Positions 26,987 to 35,066 of a stretch of DNA of 64,000 nucleotides are shown here, one piece after another. Positions within the stretch are counted from its first letter, which is position 1, and every line of letters begins with the position of its first letter. A model generated the notes under the pieces. It did not search any database and was not told the origin of the DNA. It saw only the letters and a list, made by a program, of their open reading frames with translations. Made by a program: the position numbers and the translations under genes. The stretch comes from Gillisella vitis (GTDB taxonomy: Bacteria; Pseudomonadota; Alphaproteobacteria; Rhizobiales; Rhizobiaceae): contig NZ_LMVL02000001.1 in assembly GCF_001541345.2 (NCBI RefSeq), forward strand, positions 1,070,218-1,134,217, given 5' to 3'.

Positions 26987-27319
26987 ATGTGTTCGCTTTG
27001 CGGTGTGATCGGCGGCAATGAGCATTGGGCCGACGCCGTGGCTCGCCCCGGTGTCTTCACCCGCAATGGCGAGCGGGTGGACCGCCGCCGTGAACGGATG
27101 AACCGGGTGAGCAGCGCCAACCGGGTACTGAAGGCCTACGGCCTGTCGCTATCCGACTGGCAGGGCTCATCCTATCTTCTGTCCAGCCTGACAGGAAAAA
27201 CCGAGATCATCGAGGATCTCGGCCATCTCTGGTCGGTCGCTGAAAAAATGTCTGGTCGGGCCTGTGATCCGCTTGATCCGGTGCTGATCGCGCGGATGGA
27301 AACGGCCCGCAATGGCTGA
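26987..27319 (+). CDS. Small CxxC protein linked to a CobW GTPase
   Basis: 110 residues. It begins MCSLCGVIGGNEHWADA, with a CxxC pair and a downstream His that could hold zinc; it has a basic segment (RVDRRRERMNRVSSANRVL) and a C-terminal helical region. I do not recognise a named family. It overlaps the CobW-type GTPase gene by eight bases, has GGAG seven bases before ATG, and lies directly after a metal-dependent hydrolase gene. A metal handover or adaptor role with the GTPase is an inference from position and the CxxC. Confidence 0.7.
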   Translation: MCSLCGVIGGNEHWADAVARPGVFTRNGERVDRRRERMNRVSSANRVLKAYGLSLSDWQGSSYLLSSLTGKTEIIEDLGHLWSVAEKMSGRACDPLDPVLIARMETARNG

Positions 27320-28328
27320 TGCAAGGCGCGCTATTCCCCAGTTCACGCCCGTCAATCTGCTGACTGGCTTCCTCGGCTCCGGCAAGACGACACTGCTCAA
27401 GCGCCTGCTATCAGACCCGGCGCTTGCCGATACGGCGGTGTTGATCAACGAGTTCGGGGAAATCGGCCTTGATCACGACCTGGTGGAAACGGTCGATGGC
27501 GATACGGTGCTTTTGCAATCCGGCTGCGTCTGCTGCACCATTCGCGGCGATCTGGCAGAGGCGGTGCGAACATTGCATGAACGCCGCGAGCGCGGCGAGA
27601 TCGCGTCCTTTCGCCGGGTGATGATCGAAAGCACCGGCCTTGCCGATCCTTTTCCAATCTTATCGACGCTGAAAGCCGATCCGGTCCTGCGCCATCATTT
27701 TCGCCACGGCAATGTCATCACCACGGTCGATGCTATCAACGGTTTGGGGCAACTGGACGCTTATGGTGAATCGGCCCGGCAAGTGGCGATTGCCGACCGG
27801 TTGGTGATCACCAAAACCGATATGGCGGAGGCTTTTGAACAGCCTGATTTGACCGGACGATTGATGGCTCGTATCGCGTCGATCAATCCCGATGCAGCGA
27901 TAATTGCCGCCGTCGCCCCGGATTTTTCAGCCGCTAGCCTGCTGGAAGACGATGCCAGCCTGCACAGTTCCACTCTGCAATCGGCCAGCGGTTTTTACTG
28001 CGAAGCGCCAGCAGATGCTGGCCATAGCGGTGACTTCCGCTCCTTCGTGGTCACGGTTGACGAGCCAATCGATTGGACCGCTTTTGGCATCTGGTTGACC
28101 ATGTTGCTCAACCGCCATGGCGCTAGGGTTATCCGGGTGAAGGGCATTTTGAACATCGCAGGCGAAGACCGACCCGTTGCCATTCACGGCGTCCAGCATC
28201 TGGTGCATCCGCCGGTTCATATGGCCAGATGGCCATCCACGGATCGGCGTTCCCGGCTGGTCTTCATTGTTGATGGGCTGGAGACGGCGCTGATCAGGCG
28301 GTCTTTTGAGGCCTTTGCGATAAAGTGA
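27312..28328 (+). CDS. CobW/COG0523-family GTPase (metallochaperone type)
   Basis: 338 residues. P-loop GFLGSGKTTLL (about residues 19-29), the hallmark GCVCC metal-binding CxCC at 72-75, ESTGLADP, the TKTD base-recognition motif, and a C-terminal CobW_C domain (about 230-335) with TAFGIWLTMLL and GVQHLVHPP. These GTPases load zinc or cobalt into client metalloenzymes. The gene follows the CE4-fold hydrolase and overlaps the small CxxC protein gene, so the hydrolase is the likely client. It contains no His-rich linker. Confidence 0.88.
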   Translation: MADARRAIPQFTPVNLLTGFLGSGKTTLLKRLLSDPALADTAVLINEFGEIGLDHDLVETVDGDTVLLQSGCVCCTIRGDLAEAVRTLHERRERGEIASFRRVMIESTGLADPFPILSTLKADPVLRHHFRHGNVITTVDAINGLGQLDAYGESARQVAIADRLVITKTDMAEAFEQPDLTGRLMARIASINPDAAIIAAVAPDFSAASLLEDDASLHSSTLQSASGFYCEAPADAGHSGDFRSFVVTVDEPIDWTAFGIWLTMLLNRHGARVIRVKGILNIAGEDRPVAIHGVQHLVHPPVHMARWPSTDRRSRLVFIVDGLETALIRRSFEAFAIK

Positions 28329-28400
28329 GAGCATGGATGGTGGCCTAAGTGTTATCGATTTACGGTTGCTGTATGAACAAGGCAGGAATTTCAAACCCGA

Positions 28401-29618
28401 ATGAATACCCATAATCCACCGACTTCCTTTCCTGCGCCCGTTCTTCATACCGAAGGCAAGCCGCGTCTTCGGGTGCTCGGCACGGCGATTTCATTGCTGG
28501 AGCCGCTGCGCATTCAGGCGCAGCAGGATCTTGGCATCGATGTTGTGTTCGACAATAACGACTTCCTGACCACCCAGCACAAGGCGGCGCAGGCACCGGA
28601 CAGTTACGACATCTACGATCAGTGCTTTCATAACCTGGATATCGTCTGGTACTGGCGCGCCATTCAGCCGATAGAATTGAAACGGATCGACCTCTGGAAC
28701 GAGATTTCCGATCTCACCAAGACCGGACGACTGGAGCCGAGCGCGCAACTGGGTAAGGGGGATGCGCCGGTCAAGAAACTGTTCGTCCAGCCGGATCTGT
28801 CGCTGGGAGAAAATCCAACCGGCCAAATTTCCATGCTGCCCACCACCCATAATTTCGACAGTTTCGCCTATCGGAGCGATCTGGTGAAAAACCCAAGGTC
28901 CGTATCCAGTTGGGCAAGCCTGCTGGAGGAGACCTGGGCAGGCCGGGTGGCGCTGGTGGATGAGCCGGCCATCGGTATCTTCGATGCGGCCCTTGCTGCC
29001 GAGGCGGCGGGCCTGATGCGGTTCGACAATATCGGCAATATGACCGTGGACGAGATCGACCGGCTGATCGCCATCCTGACCGAGAAGAAAAAGTCCGGAT
29101 TTTTCAGGGACTTCTGGCGCACCGCCGAGGATGCCGCAACCCTGATGGCCCGGGGTCGTACCGATATCCAGAGCATGTGGTCCACAGGCATTACCATCCT
29201 GAGCGGCCAGGGCATGGCCGTGGAGCAGGCGGTGCCGGTGGAAGGCTACCGTGCGTGGCATGGCGGGCTTTGCCTGTCGCGCAGCCTTGAAGGCCGGATG
29301 CTGGATGTGGCCTATGACTATCTCAACTGGTGGATTTCCGGGTTGCCAGGCGCGGTTGTTGCACGGCAAGGCTATTATATGTCCACGCCGCAGCGCTCAA
29401 AGGCATATCTGAGTACGGCGGAATGGGATTATTGGTATGGCGGCCTGCCCGCCGCGCAGGATTTGCCCGGGCCGGATGGCGCGATGCGGATCAAGGCTGG
29501 CGAAATCCGCAGCGGTGGGTCTTACTGGCAGCGTGCCAACCGTATCGCGGTGTGGAACACCACCATGGATGAACATAATTACCTGGTGCGTCGTTGGATT
29601 CAGCTGATGGCAGCCTAA
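28401..29618 (+). CDS. PotD-like solute-binding protein homologue without signal peptide
   Basis: 405 residues, paralogous to the periplasmic protein at 23599: shared TTHNFDSFAYRSD, WASLLEETWAGR, GYRAWHGG, QGYYMSTPQRSK and a C-terminal HNYLVRRW. The N-terminus is polar (MNTHNPPTSFPAPVLHTEG) with no hydrophobic core, twin arginines or lipobox. The frame is closed by TGA 27 bases upstream with no alternative start between, so the signal is truly absent. It should be cytoplasmic: a ligand sensor, like NasS elsewhere in this window, or a storage/presenting protein. AGGAA is 12 bases before the ATG, somewhat far. Confidence 0.85.
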   Translation: MNTHNPPTSFPAPVLHTEGKPRLRVLGTAISLLEPLRIQAQQDLGIDVVFDNNDFLTTQHKAAQAPDSYDIYDQCFHNLDIVWYWRAIQPIELKRIDLWNEISDLTKTGRLEPSAQLGKGDAPVKKLFVQPDLSLGENPTGQISMLPTTHNFDSFAYRSDLVKNPRSVSSWASLLEETWAGRVALVDEPAIGIFDAALAAEAAGLMRFDNIGNMTVDEIDRLIAILTEKKKSGFFRDFWRTAEDAATLMARGRTDIQSMWSTGITILSGQGMAVEQAVPVEGYRAWHGGLCLSRSLEGRMLDVAYDYLNWWISGLPGAVVARQGYYMSTPQRSKAYLSTAEWDYWYGGLPAAQDLPGPDGAMRIKAGEIRSGGSYWQRANRIAVWNTTMDEHNYLVRRWIQLMAA

Positions 29619-29641
29619 TTATTGTATTGAAGGAGCAACCG

Positions 29642-31006
29642 ATGATCCCAAACCTATCAGGCAAAAGCATTGCCCAGCTTGCGGTGTTGATCCAGTCCGG
29701 CGCGCTCGATCCGCAGGATCTGGCCCATCAAACGTTGGCAGCCATCCGGGATCACGCCGATCAGACGATCTTCACCCGACTAACGCCAGAGCGGGCGATG
29801 CAGGAGGCTCAGGCTTCGGCATTGCGCATCCGGGCCGGTTGCTCGCTCGGCCCTCTGGACGGGATACCGATTGCCTGGAAGGATCTCTTCGATCTCAAGG
29901 GAATAACCACCACCGCAGGCTCCGTGGTGCTGGACGATCAGCCACCGGCATCGCGCGATGCGGATGTGGTTCAGGCACTTGCAAGTGCTGGAATGGTGTC
30001 CATCGGCCAGGTCAATATGAGCGAATTTGCTTTTTCCGGCCTTGGGATCAATCCGCATTACGGCACACCGCGCAATCCGCATGGCATTGGTGAAGCACGG
30101 GTTCCCGGCGGATCGTCCTCCGGTTCTGGTGTTGCCGTGGCGGCCGGGCTGGTGCCGGTGTCGATCGGCACGGATACAGGTGGGTCTGTCCGCATTCCCT
30201 CTGCCTTCAATGGCATTGTCGGCTACAAGGCGACCCGTGGCCGCTATTCCATGCGCGGCGTCTTTCCGCTCTCCAAAAGTCTCGATTCCCTTGGTCCTCT
30301 CTGCCGAACAGTGCAGGATGCGGTCTGGGTGGATGCCGCCATGCGAGGATTGACGCATCCGCAGGTGACCCGCGCCGCCTTGGCCGGACGCCGTTTCGTG
30401 GTGCCTGAAACGGTATTTTTCGATGGCGCCGAGGATGGTGTGGTGCAAGCATTTGAGGCAGCGATCCGCCGTTTGGAACAGGCGGGTGCCGTGGTGCGCC
30501 GTCAAGCCTTCCCGATCATGCAGGAGATCCTCGATGTTCTCGCCAAGCATGGCCCGCTGGTGACAGCGGAAGCCTATGTGCTGCATCGCCACCGTCTGCA
30601 TGGACCGGAGGCGGCCCGCATGGACCAGCGCGTCGCAACCCGTGCGCGGCTGGGCGAAAACATCAGCCTTGTCAGCTATGTCGAGCTTGTCGACCGCCGT
30701 GAGCAATTGATTGCGGAATTTGCCGGCCAGATTGGAACGGATGAATTCATCCTCACGCCAACCGTCGCCCATGTCGCGCCGCTGACGGCACAGCTTGTCG
30801 CTGATGATGACCTGTTTGTGGCCACCAATGGCAAGACATTGCGCAACACGATGCTCGGCAATTTCCTGGATTGGTGCGCGGTTTCGCTGCCATGCGGGAC
30901 GGGTGACGCCAACATGCCTGTTGGCCTGCAAGTCTCCGGGCCTGCACGCTCCGACGAGGCTCTGCTTGGCCTGGCGCTCTCGGTGGAAGCGGTGGTTTGC
31001 GGCTAA
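29642..31006 (+). CDS. Amidase signature-family hydrolase
   Basis: 454 residues. The Ser-cisSer-Lys triad is visible: K80 (PIAWKDLF), S159 (VPGGSSSGSG) and nucleophile S182 (DTGGSVRIPSAFNG). It hydrolyses an amide to acid and ammonia; the family also includes GatA, but no gatB or gatC is near and the surroundings are catabolic. AAGGAGCAACCG precedes the ATG. As the half-amide hydrolase after a cyclic-imide hydrolase (26051) it would complete conversion of an imide to a dicarboxylate. It ends six bases before the converging Lrp gene. Confidence 0.88.
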   Translation: MIPNLSGKSIAQLAVLIQSGALDPQDLAHQTLAAIRDHADQTIFTRLTPERAMQEAQASALRIRAGCSLGPLDGIPIAWKDLFDLKGITTTAGSVVLDDQPPASRDADVVQALASAGMVSIGQVNMSEFAFSGLGINPHYGTPRNPHGIGEARVPGGSSSGSGVAVAAGLVPVSIGTDTGGSVRIPSAFNGIVGYKATRGRYSMRGVFPLSKSLDSLGPLCRTVQDAVWVDAAMRGLTHPQVTRAALAGRRFVVPETVFFDGAEDGVVQAFEAAIRRLEQAGAVVRRQAFPIMQEILDVLAKHGPLVTAEAYVLHRHRLHGPEAARMDQRVATRARLGENISLVSYVELVDRREQLIAEFAGQIGTDEFILTPTVAHVAPLTAQLVADDDLFVATNGKTLRNTMLGNFLDWCAVSLPCGTGDANMPVGLQVSGPARSDEALLGLALSVEAVVCG

Positions 31007-31012
31007 ATAAGC

Positions 31013-31489
31013 CTACATCGGAAACAGGCTGGTCAGAGGCATATGCGATTTGACGATCGGTGATTTCAGCACCACGAAGCTGAAATATTTGTCGATGCCG
31101 ATATCCATATCGGTCAGCCTTTCCATGATTGACTGATATTCGCCAATCCCTGATGTGACGAATTTCAGCATATAATCATAGCCGCCGGAGACCAGGTGAC
31201 ATTCGATCACCTGGTCAACTTTTTCGACAGCGGCCAGAAAGCGGGCAAAATCGATCTGTCTGTGGTTCTTCAGGGTGATTTCGGTAAACACCGTCAGCGT
31301 CTGGCCAAGTTTGCTGACATTGATCTGGGCGGAATAGCCTTCGATATAGCCTTCCGCCTGAAGCTTCTTCACCCGCATCAGGCAGGGGCTGGGGGACAGA
31401 TTGACCAGTTCGGCCAGTTCCACATTGGTGATCCGACCGTTCTTTTGCAGTTCATAGAGAATCTTGATGTCGATCCTGTCGAGCTTCAC
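31013..31489 (-). CDS. Lrp/AsnC-family transcriptional regulator
   Basis: 158 residues from a GTG start (VKLDRIDIKILYELQKNG), chosen because AGGGGAA lies seven bases before it and the product begins exactly at the conserved helix-turn-helix domain; ATG at 31522 and TTG at 31534 in the same frame have no such site. HTH: NLSPSPCLMRVKKLQAEG. RAM domain: ECHLVSGGYDYMLKFV. It is divergent from the FAD oxidoreductase at 31712 and converges on the amidase. The Lrp-box dyad at 31519-31529 is just upstream, suggesting autoregulation and control of the oxidoreductase. Confidence 0.85.
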   Translation of the reverse strand: MKLDRIDIKILYELQKNGRITNVELAELVNLSPSPCLMRVKKLQAEGYIEGYSAQINVSKLGQTLTVFTEITLKNHRQIDFARFLAAVEKVDQVIECHLVSGGYDYMLKFVTSGIGEYQSIMERLTDMDIGIDKYFSFVVLKSPIVKSHMPLTSLFPM

Positions 31490-31518
31490 GATGCGGTTCC
31501 CCTGATGCTTATGTGCCA

Positions 31519-31529
31519 GCATATTATGC
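31519..31529. promoter_or_regulatory. Lrp-box-like dyad upstream of an Lrp gene
   Basis: GCATATTATGC, the reverse complement of the 11-mer at 6568-6578. With flanks on the minus strand (aAGCATAATATGCtg) it matches 13 of 15 positions of the E. coli Lrp consensus. It lies 30 bases upstream of the preferred GTG start and 183 bases upstream of the divergent oxidoreductase gene. Confidence 0.55.
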
Positions 31530-31711
31530 TTCAAAAGCCAAAGTGCAAGCGGCCATCATCAGCAAAGCACGCTGGAAGGCTTTGAAAAACCTTATACAGC
31601 GCAGGGGTTGTTTACGTTTCTAAAAACGGAAGGAAATGCTGAATCTGCTGCAATCGCGGTGCTTTTCACTGATGGAAATGCTTATGCTGATCGGCAATCA
31701 AGGAGCTTTTC

Positions 31712-33052
31712 ATGCGTGTACCCCTGTTGCGAATCGAGACCCACACCACTTTGCCAGAGGCGGCGGATGTCGTGGTGATCGGCGGCGGTATCGTCGGCAC
31801 ATGCACTGCCTATTTCCTGGCCAAACGCGGCGTCAAAGTCGTGCTGTTGGAAAAGGGGTTGATCGGGGCAGAGCAGTCCAGCCGGAATTGGGGTTGGTGC
31901 CGCCAGCAGAACCGCGATGCCCGCGAATTGCCGATGGCGACAAAAAGCCTCGATCTGTGGGACAGTTTCGCCAGCGAGATTGGCGAGGATGTCGGGTTTC
32001 GCCGCTGCGGCCTGCTTTATCTGAGCAATAGCGAGGCGGAAATCGCCACCTGGGCCAAATGGCGTGACTTCGCCAAGACAGTCGGCGTCACCACCCACAT
32101 GCTTTCGGCCCAGGAAGCCGCCGAAAAAGGCAGCGCGACGCGAAAGCCCTGGCTCGGCGGTGTCTTCTCGCCCAGCGATGGCATCGCGGTCCCGGAGCGA
32201 GCTGCACCCGTCATTGCCCGTGGTGTGATGAAATTTGGCGGAACCGTCATGCAGCATTGCGCGGCCCGTGGGCTGGAAACCGAGGCTGGCCGGGTCAGTG
32301 CCGTGGTGACGGAAAAGGGTACGATCCGCACGGGAACGGTGGTGATGGCGGGTGGCGCCTGGGCGTCTTCCTTCTGCAATCAGCTGAACATTCGCTTTCC
32401 GCAGGCCTCTATCCGATCATCCATTCTTTCTGTCGCGCCGCTTTCTGGTGGATCGGGTGCCGAGGGTCTACCGGACGCCTTGCACACCGCTCGCGTTTCG
32501 GTAACCCGCCGGGGCGATGGCGGCTATGCGCTGGCGATCAGCGGTCGGGCCAGCGTTGACCCGACCCTCCAACAGATCCGCTATGGCAAGGCCTTCCTGC
32601 CGATGTTCCAGCGCCGCTGGAGAAGCCTGAAGCCGGGTACGATCGAAGGTCTGCGCAATGGCCATGAGACGCTGGCGAAATGGGCGCTGGATAAGGTGAC
32701 GCCGATGGAACGCAACCGTATTCTTGACCCGATACCAGATCGTAAACTGATCGCTGAAACCTATCGCCGCGCCGGCGAATTGCTGCCTGCTTTGGCTGGC
32801 GCTAAGATTTCGGCCAGTTGGGCTGGCTATATCGATAGCACCCCGGATGGCGTGCCCGCCATTGGCGAGGTTCCATCCCTGCCGGGCTTTATTCTGGCAG
32901 CCGGGTTCAGTGGCCACGGTTTTGGCATCGGGCCAGGGGCAGGGCATTTGATTGCCGATATCATCACCGGTTCTGAACCGATTGTCGATCCGGCGGACTA
33001 TCTGCCCGAGCGGCTGGCTCACTCCGCCTGGGGCAAGGTCGCGGGCTTCTGA
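31712..33052 (+). CDS. FAD-dependent D-amino-acid dehydrogenase/glycine-oxidase-type oxidoreductase (DAO family)
   Basis: 446 residues. The dinucleotide motif is VVVIGGGIVGTCTAYFLAKRG (about 20-40) followed by VVLLEKG; VVMAGGAWASSFC lies mid-protein; and ASWAGYIDSTPDGVPAIGEV with AAGFSGHGFGIGPGAGHLIA near the C-terminus closes the FAD site. These are DadA/thiazole-O/glycine-oxidase-type features. It oxidises an amine or D-amino acid. AAGGAGCTTTTC precedes the ATG. A divergent Lrp gene with an operator between them is typical of dadA control. Substrate unproven. Confidence 0.87.
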   Translation: MRVPLLRIETHTTLPEAADVVVIGGGIVGTCTAYFLAKRGVKVVLLEKGLIGAEQSSRNWGWCRQQNRDARELPMATKSLDLWDSFASEIGEDVGFRRCGLLYLSNSEAEIATWAKWRDFAKTVGVTTHMLSAQEAAEKGSATRKPWLGGVFSPSDGIAVPERAAPVIARGVMKFGGTVMQHCAARGLETEAGRVSAVVTEKGTIRTGTVVMAGGAWASSFCNQLNIRFPQASIRSSILSVAPLSGGSGAEGLPDALHTARVSVTRRGDGGYALAISGRASVDPTLQQIRYGKAFLPMFQRRWRSLKPGTIEGLRNGHETLAKWALDKVTPMERNRILDPIPDRKLIAETYRRAGELLPALAGAKISASWAGYIDSTPDGVPAIGEVPSLPGFILAAGFSGHGFGIGPGAGHLIADIITGSEPIVDPADYLPERLAHSAWGKVAGF

Positions 33053-33090
33053 CCCCCGCTTCTTTCCGGCCAAGGCGTGAACGGGATTGC

Positions 33091-33104
33091 AAAACAGCTG
33101 TTTT
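33091..33104. promoter_or_regulatory. 14-bp perfect palindrome upstream of the SulP gene
   Basis: AAAACAGCTGTTTT is fully palindromic and lies 39 bases after the oxidoreductase stop and 165 bases before the SulP start. A 6-bp hairpin ACCCGG/CCGGGT follows at 33132-33150. The palindrome may be a regulator site; the hairpin may end the upstream transcript, although it lacks a T-run. Confidence 0.35.
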
Positions 33105-33268
33105 CTGCCTATAGAAAGCCATTAACCCCGGACCCGGTGAAATTCCGGGTGGCTATTCTGGCCGCCGATCCGCCAGACAACGCACGACATTTCTGAAACG
33201 TTTTGAGCCGTTTATTCGGTCATCTCTGAGCGTTTGTGGAAAATCCTCCCCGTTGCGAAACAATCTCC

Positions 33269-34750
33269 ATGAAAAAAATTGAACGCTACCAGCGAGACTG
33301 GTTCTCGAATATCCGTGGCGATGTCCTGTCGGGCATGGTCGTGGCCCTTGCCCTTATTCCGGAAGCTATCGGCTTCTCGGTGATTGCCGGGGTCGATCCG
33401 AAGATCGGACTGTTTGCCTCGGTTATCATCGCCTGCGTATCCGCCGTGTGTGGTGGGCGTCCCGGCATGATTTCCGCCGCCACCGCCGCAACCGCTGTTT
33501 TGATCGGTGGATTGGTCAAGGATCACGGCATTCAATATCTGTTTGCTGCAACCGTGTTGATGGGCCTGTTGCAAATTCTGGCGGGCTTCCTCAAGCTCGG
33601 GCGGTTGATGCGTTTCGTATCGCGTTCGGTGATGACAGGTTTCGTCAATGCCCTGGCGATCCTGATTTTCATGGCGCAATTGCCGGAATTGCTTGGCCGC
33701 CCACCATCGACTTTCGTGATGATCGGTATCGCGCTTGCCATCATCTATCTCTTCCCGCGTCTGACCAAGGCGGTGCCGTCGCCGCTGGTGGCTATCGCCG
33801 TGCTGACGGCTGCGACCTGGTGGTTCGGGTGGGATGTCCGCAGCGTCAGCGATCTCGGCGAATTGCCGTCCAGCCTGCCACTGTTTGGCTGGCCACAGGT
33901 GCCGCTGACCTTCGAGACATTGCAGATCATTTTCCCTTATTCCATCGCGCTCGCCGCCGTTGGCTTGCTGGAATCGCTGCTGACGGCCCAGATCGTCGAT
34001 GACATGACGGATACGCAAAGCAACAAGAGCCAGGAATGTATAGGCCAGGGCGCAAGCAATATCGCTTCCGGCCTGTTCGGCGGCATGGGCGGCTGCGCGA
34101 TGATCGGCCAATCGGTGATCAATATCTCGTCGGGTGGGCGAGGGCGTCTTTCGACCTTCATGGCCGGTAGCTTTCTTCTGGTGCTGCTCCTGGTGCTGGA
34201 TGATATCCTGCGGGTGGTTCCGATGGCCGCGCTGGTGGCGATCATGATCATGGTGTCGATCGGCACATTTTCCTGGCGGTCGATCATCGACCTGCGCACC
34301 AACCCGCCATCCTCGTCACTGGTCATGCTGGCAACCGTGATCACTGTTGTCGCCACCCATGACCTGTCGAAAGGCGTGCTGGTCGGCGTGCTGCTGTCGG
34401 GCGTGTTCTTTGCCGGGAAAGTGGCGCGCATGGTGCATGTCAAAGCCGAAGATCACGCCGACGGTTCGAGGCTGTATCGCGTGGACGGGCAGATTTTCTT
34501 TGCGTCCTCTGAAGCCTTTATCGCCGCCTTCGACTTTGATGACGATGTGAAATCCATCACCATCGACGTTATCCAGGCGCATTTCTGGGACATTACCGCC
34601 GTCGGCGCTCTCGACAAGGTGGTGCTCAAGTTCCGCGCCAAGGGCGCTGTGGTGGATGTGAAGGGGCTGAATGTGGCCAGCGCCCATATGATGGACCGTT
34701 TTGCCCTGCATCGTGATCCGCAAGCCATTCTCAGCGCGGGTGGGCATTGA
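33269..34750 (+). CDS. SulP-family anion transporter with STAS domain
   Basis: 493 residues. About eleven membrane helices begin at residue 14 ([24 protein letters not shown] is the SulP signature region); [17 protein letters not shown] is the conserved central motif. A C-terminal STAS domain covers about residues 395-480 ([35 protein letters not shown]). It moves sulfate, bicarbonate or dicarboxylate. The start [11 protein letters not shown] suits the family, although its ribosome binding site is weak; a GTG 33 bases upstream is the alternative. It precedes the small RNA array. Confidence 0.9.
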   Translation: MKKIERYQRDWFSNIRGDVLSGMVVALALIPEAIGFSVIAGVDPKIGLFASVIIACVSAVCGGRPGMISAATAATAVLIGGLVKDHGIQYLFAATVLMGLLQILAGFLKLGRLMRFVSRSVMTGFVNALAILIFMAQLPELLGRPPSTFVMIGIALAIIYLFPRLTKAVPSPLVAIAVLTAATWWFGWDVRSVSDLGELPSSLPLFGWPQVPLTFETLQIIFPYSIALAAVGLLESLLTAQIVDDMTDTQSNKSQECIGQGASNIASGLFGGMGGCAMIGQSVINISSGGRGRLSTFMAGSFLLVLLLVLDDILRVVPMAALVAIMIMVSIGTFSWRSIIDLRTNPPSSSLVMLATVITVVATHDLSKGVLVGVLLSGVFFAGKVARMVHVKAEDHADGSRLYRVDGQIFFASSEAFIAAFDFDDDVKSITIDVIQAHFWDITAVGALDKVVLKFRAKGAVVDVKGLNVASAHMMDRFALHRDPQAILSAGGH

Positions 34751-34862
34751 TAGGAGTTATGATTGAAGAGGGAGGTCGTTGACGGACAGATGAGCAATTC
34801 GCTACGCGCATAGCGCATGGCTGACGTGCGAAAAACTGCCTCGAAAATGTGCGAAAATCAGG

Positions 34863-34868
34863 TATAAC
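34863..34868 (+). promoter_or_regulatory. Candidate -10 element for the hairpin RNA array
   Basis: TATAAC lies 7 bases before position 34875, where the first hairpin of the array begins. The corresponding -35 region (34840-34845, CTCGAA) is a poor match for the housekeeping consensus, so an alternative sigma factor or an activator may be needed. GTGCGAAAA occurs twice just upstream (from 34827 and 34849). Confidence 0.4.
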
Positions 34869-34874
34869 TCTTTT

Positions 34875-35045
34875 CATCGAAGCGATGCATCCTCCTCCCG
34901 CAAAGCTTCGATATACCGGGCCAGCTTCTCCTCCTCCCAGAGCAGCCCGTGGGAATGACGGCACTCCTCCTCCCAGTCGTCATTCGGTTCTTTTCGAAAA
35001 GCCTGCCGCACCTCCTCCCGCGGCAGGCTTTTCGTTTTGGGAGGT
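34875..35045 (+). ncRNA. Tandem four-hairpin RNA with CCUCCUCCC loops (cuckoo/CcsR-like sRNA)
   Basis: Four consecutive stem-loops each present exactly CCTCCTCCC in the loop: loops at 34891-34899, 34930-34938, 34966-34974 and 35011-35019. Stems: ATCGAAGC/GCTTCGAT (8 bp), CGGGC/GCCCG plus GCT/AGC and CT/AG, GAATGACG/CGTCATTC plus ACT/AGT, and a 15-bp stem 34995-35009/35020-35034. The last is followed by TTTT and then TTTTTT, an intrinsic terminator. The loop sequence is complementary to the Shine-Dalgarno core, as in alphaproteobacterial cuckoo RNAs (CcsR RNAs of Rhodobacter), usually two hairpins per RNA, so this may be one four-loop RNA or two. It lies between sulP and the converging cysG. 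Confidence 0.85.
34995..35045 (+). terminator. Terminator hairpin of the sRNA array
   Basis: A 15-bp perfect stem whose loop is A-CCTCCTCCC, followed by TTTTGGGAGGTTTTTT. The final hairpin thus serves both as the fourth anti-Shine-Dalgarno loop and as the intrinsic terminator. The GGGAGG after the stem could itself pair with a loop. The converging cysG gene ends 22 bases further on. Confidence 0.8.
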
Positions 35046-35066
35046 TTTTTCCAAGAAGACGCCTTT

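Noticed and set aside
34759..34782. Seven-codon frame MIEEGGR after TAGGAG
   Set aside because: Too short to support, and the ribosome binding site is only two bases from ATG.
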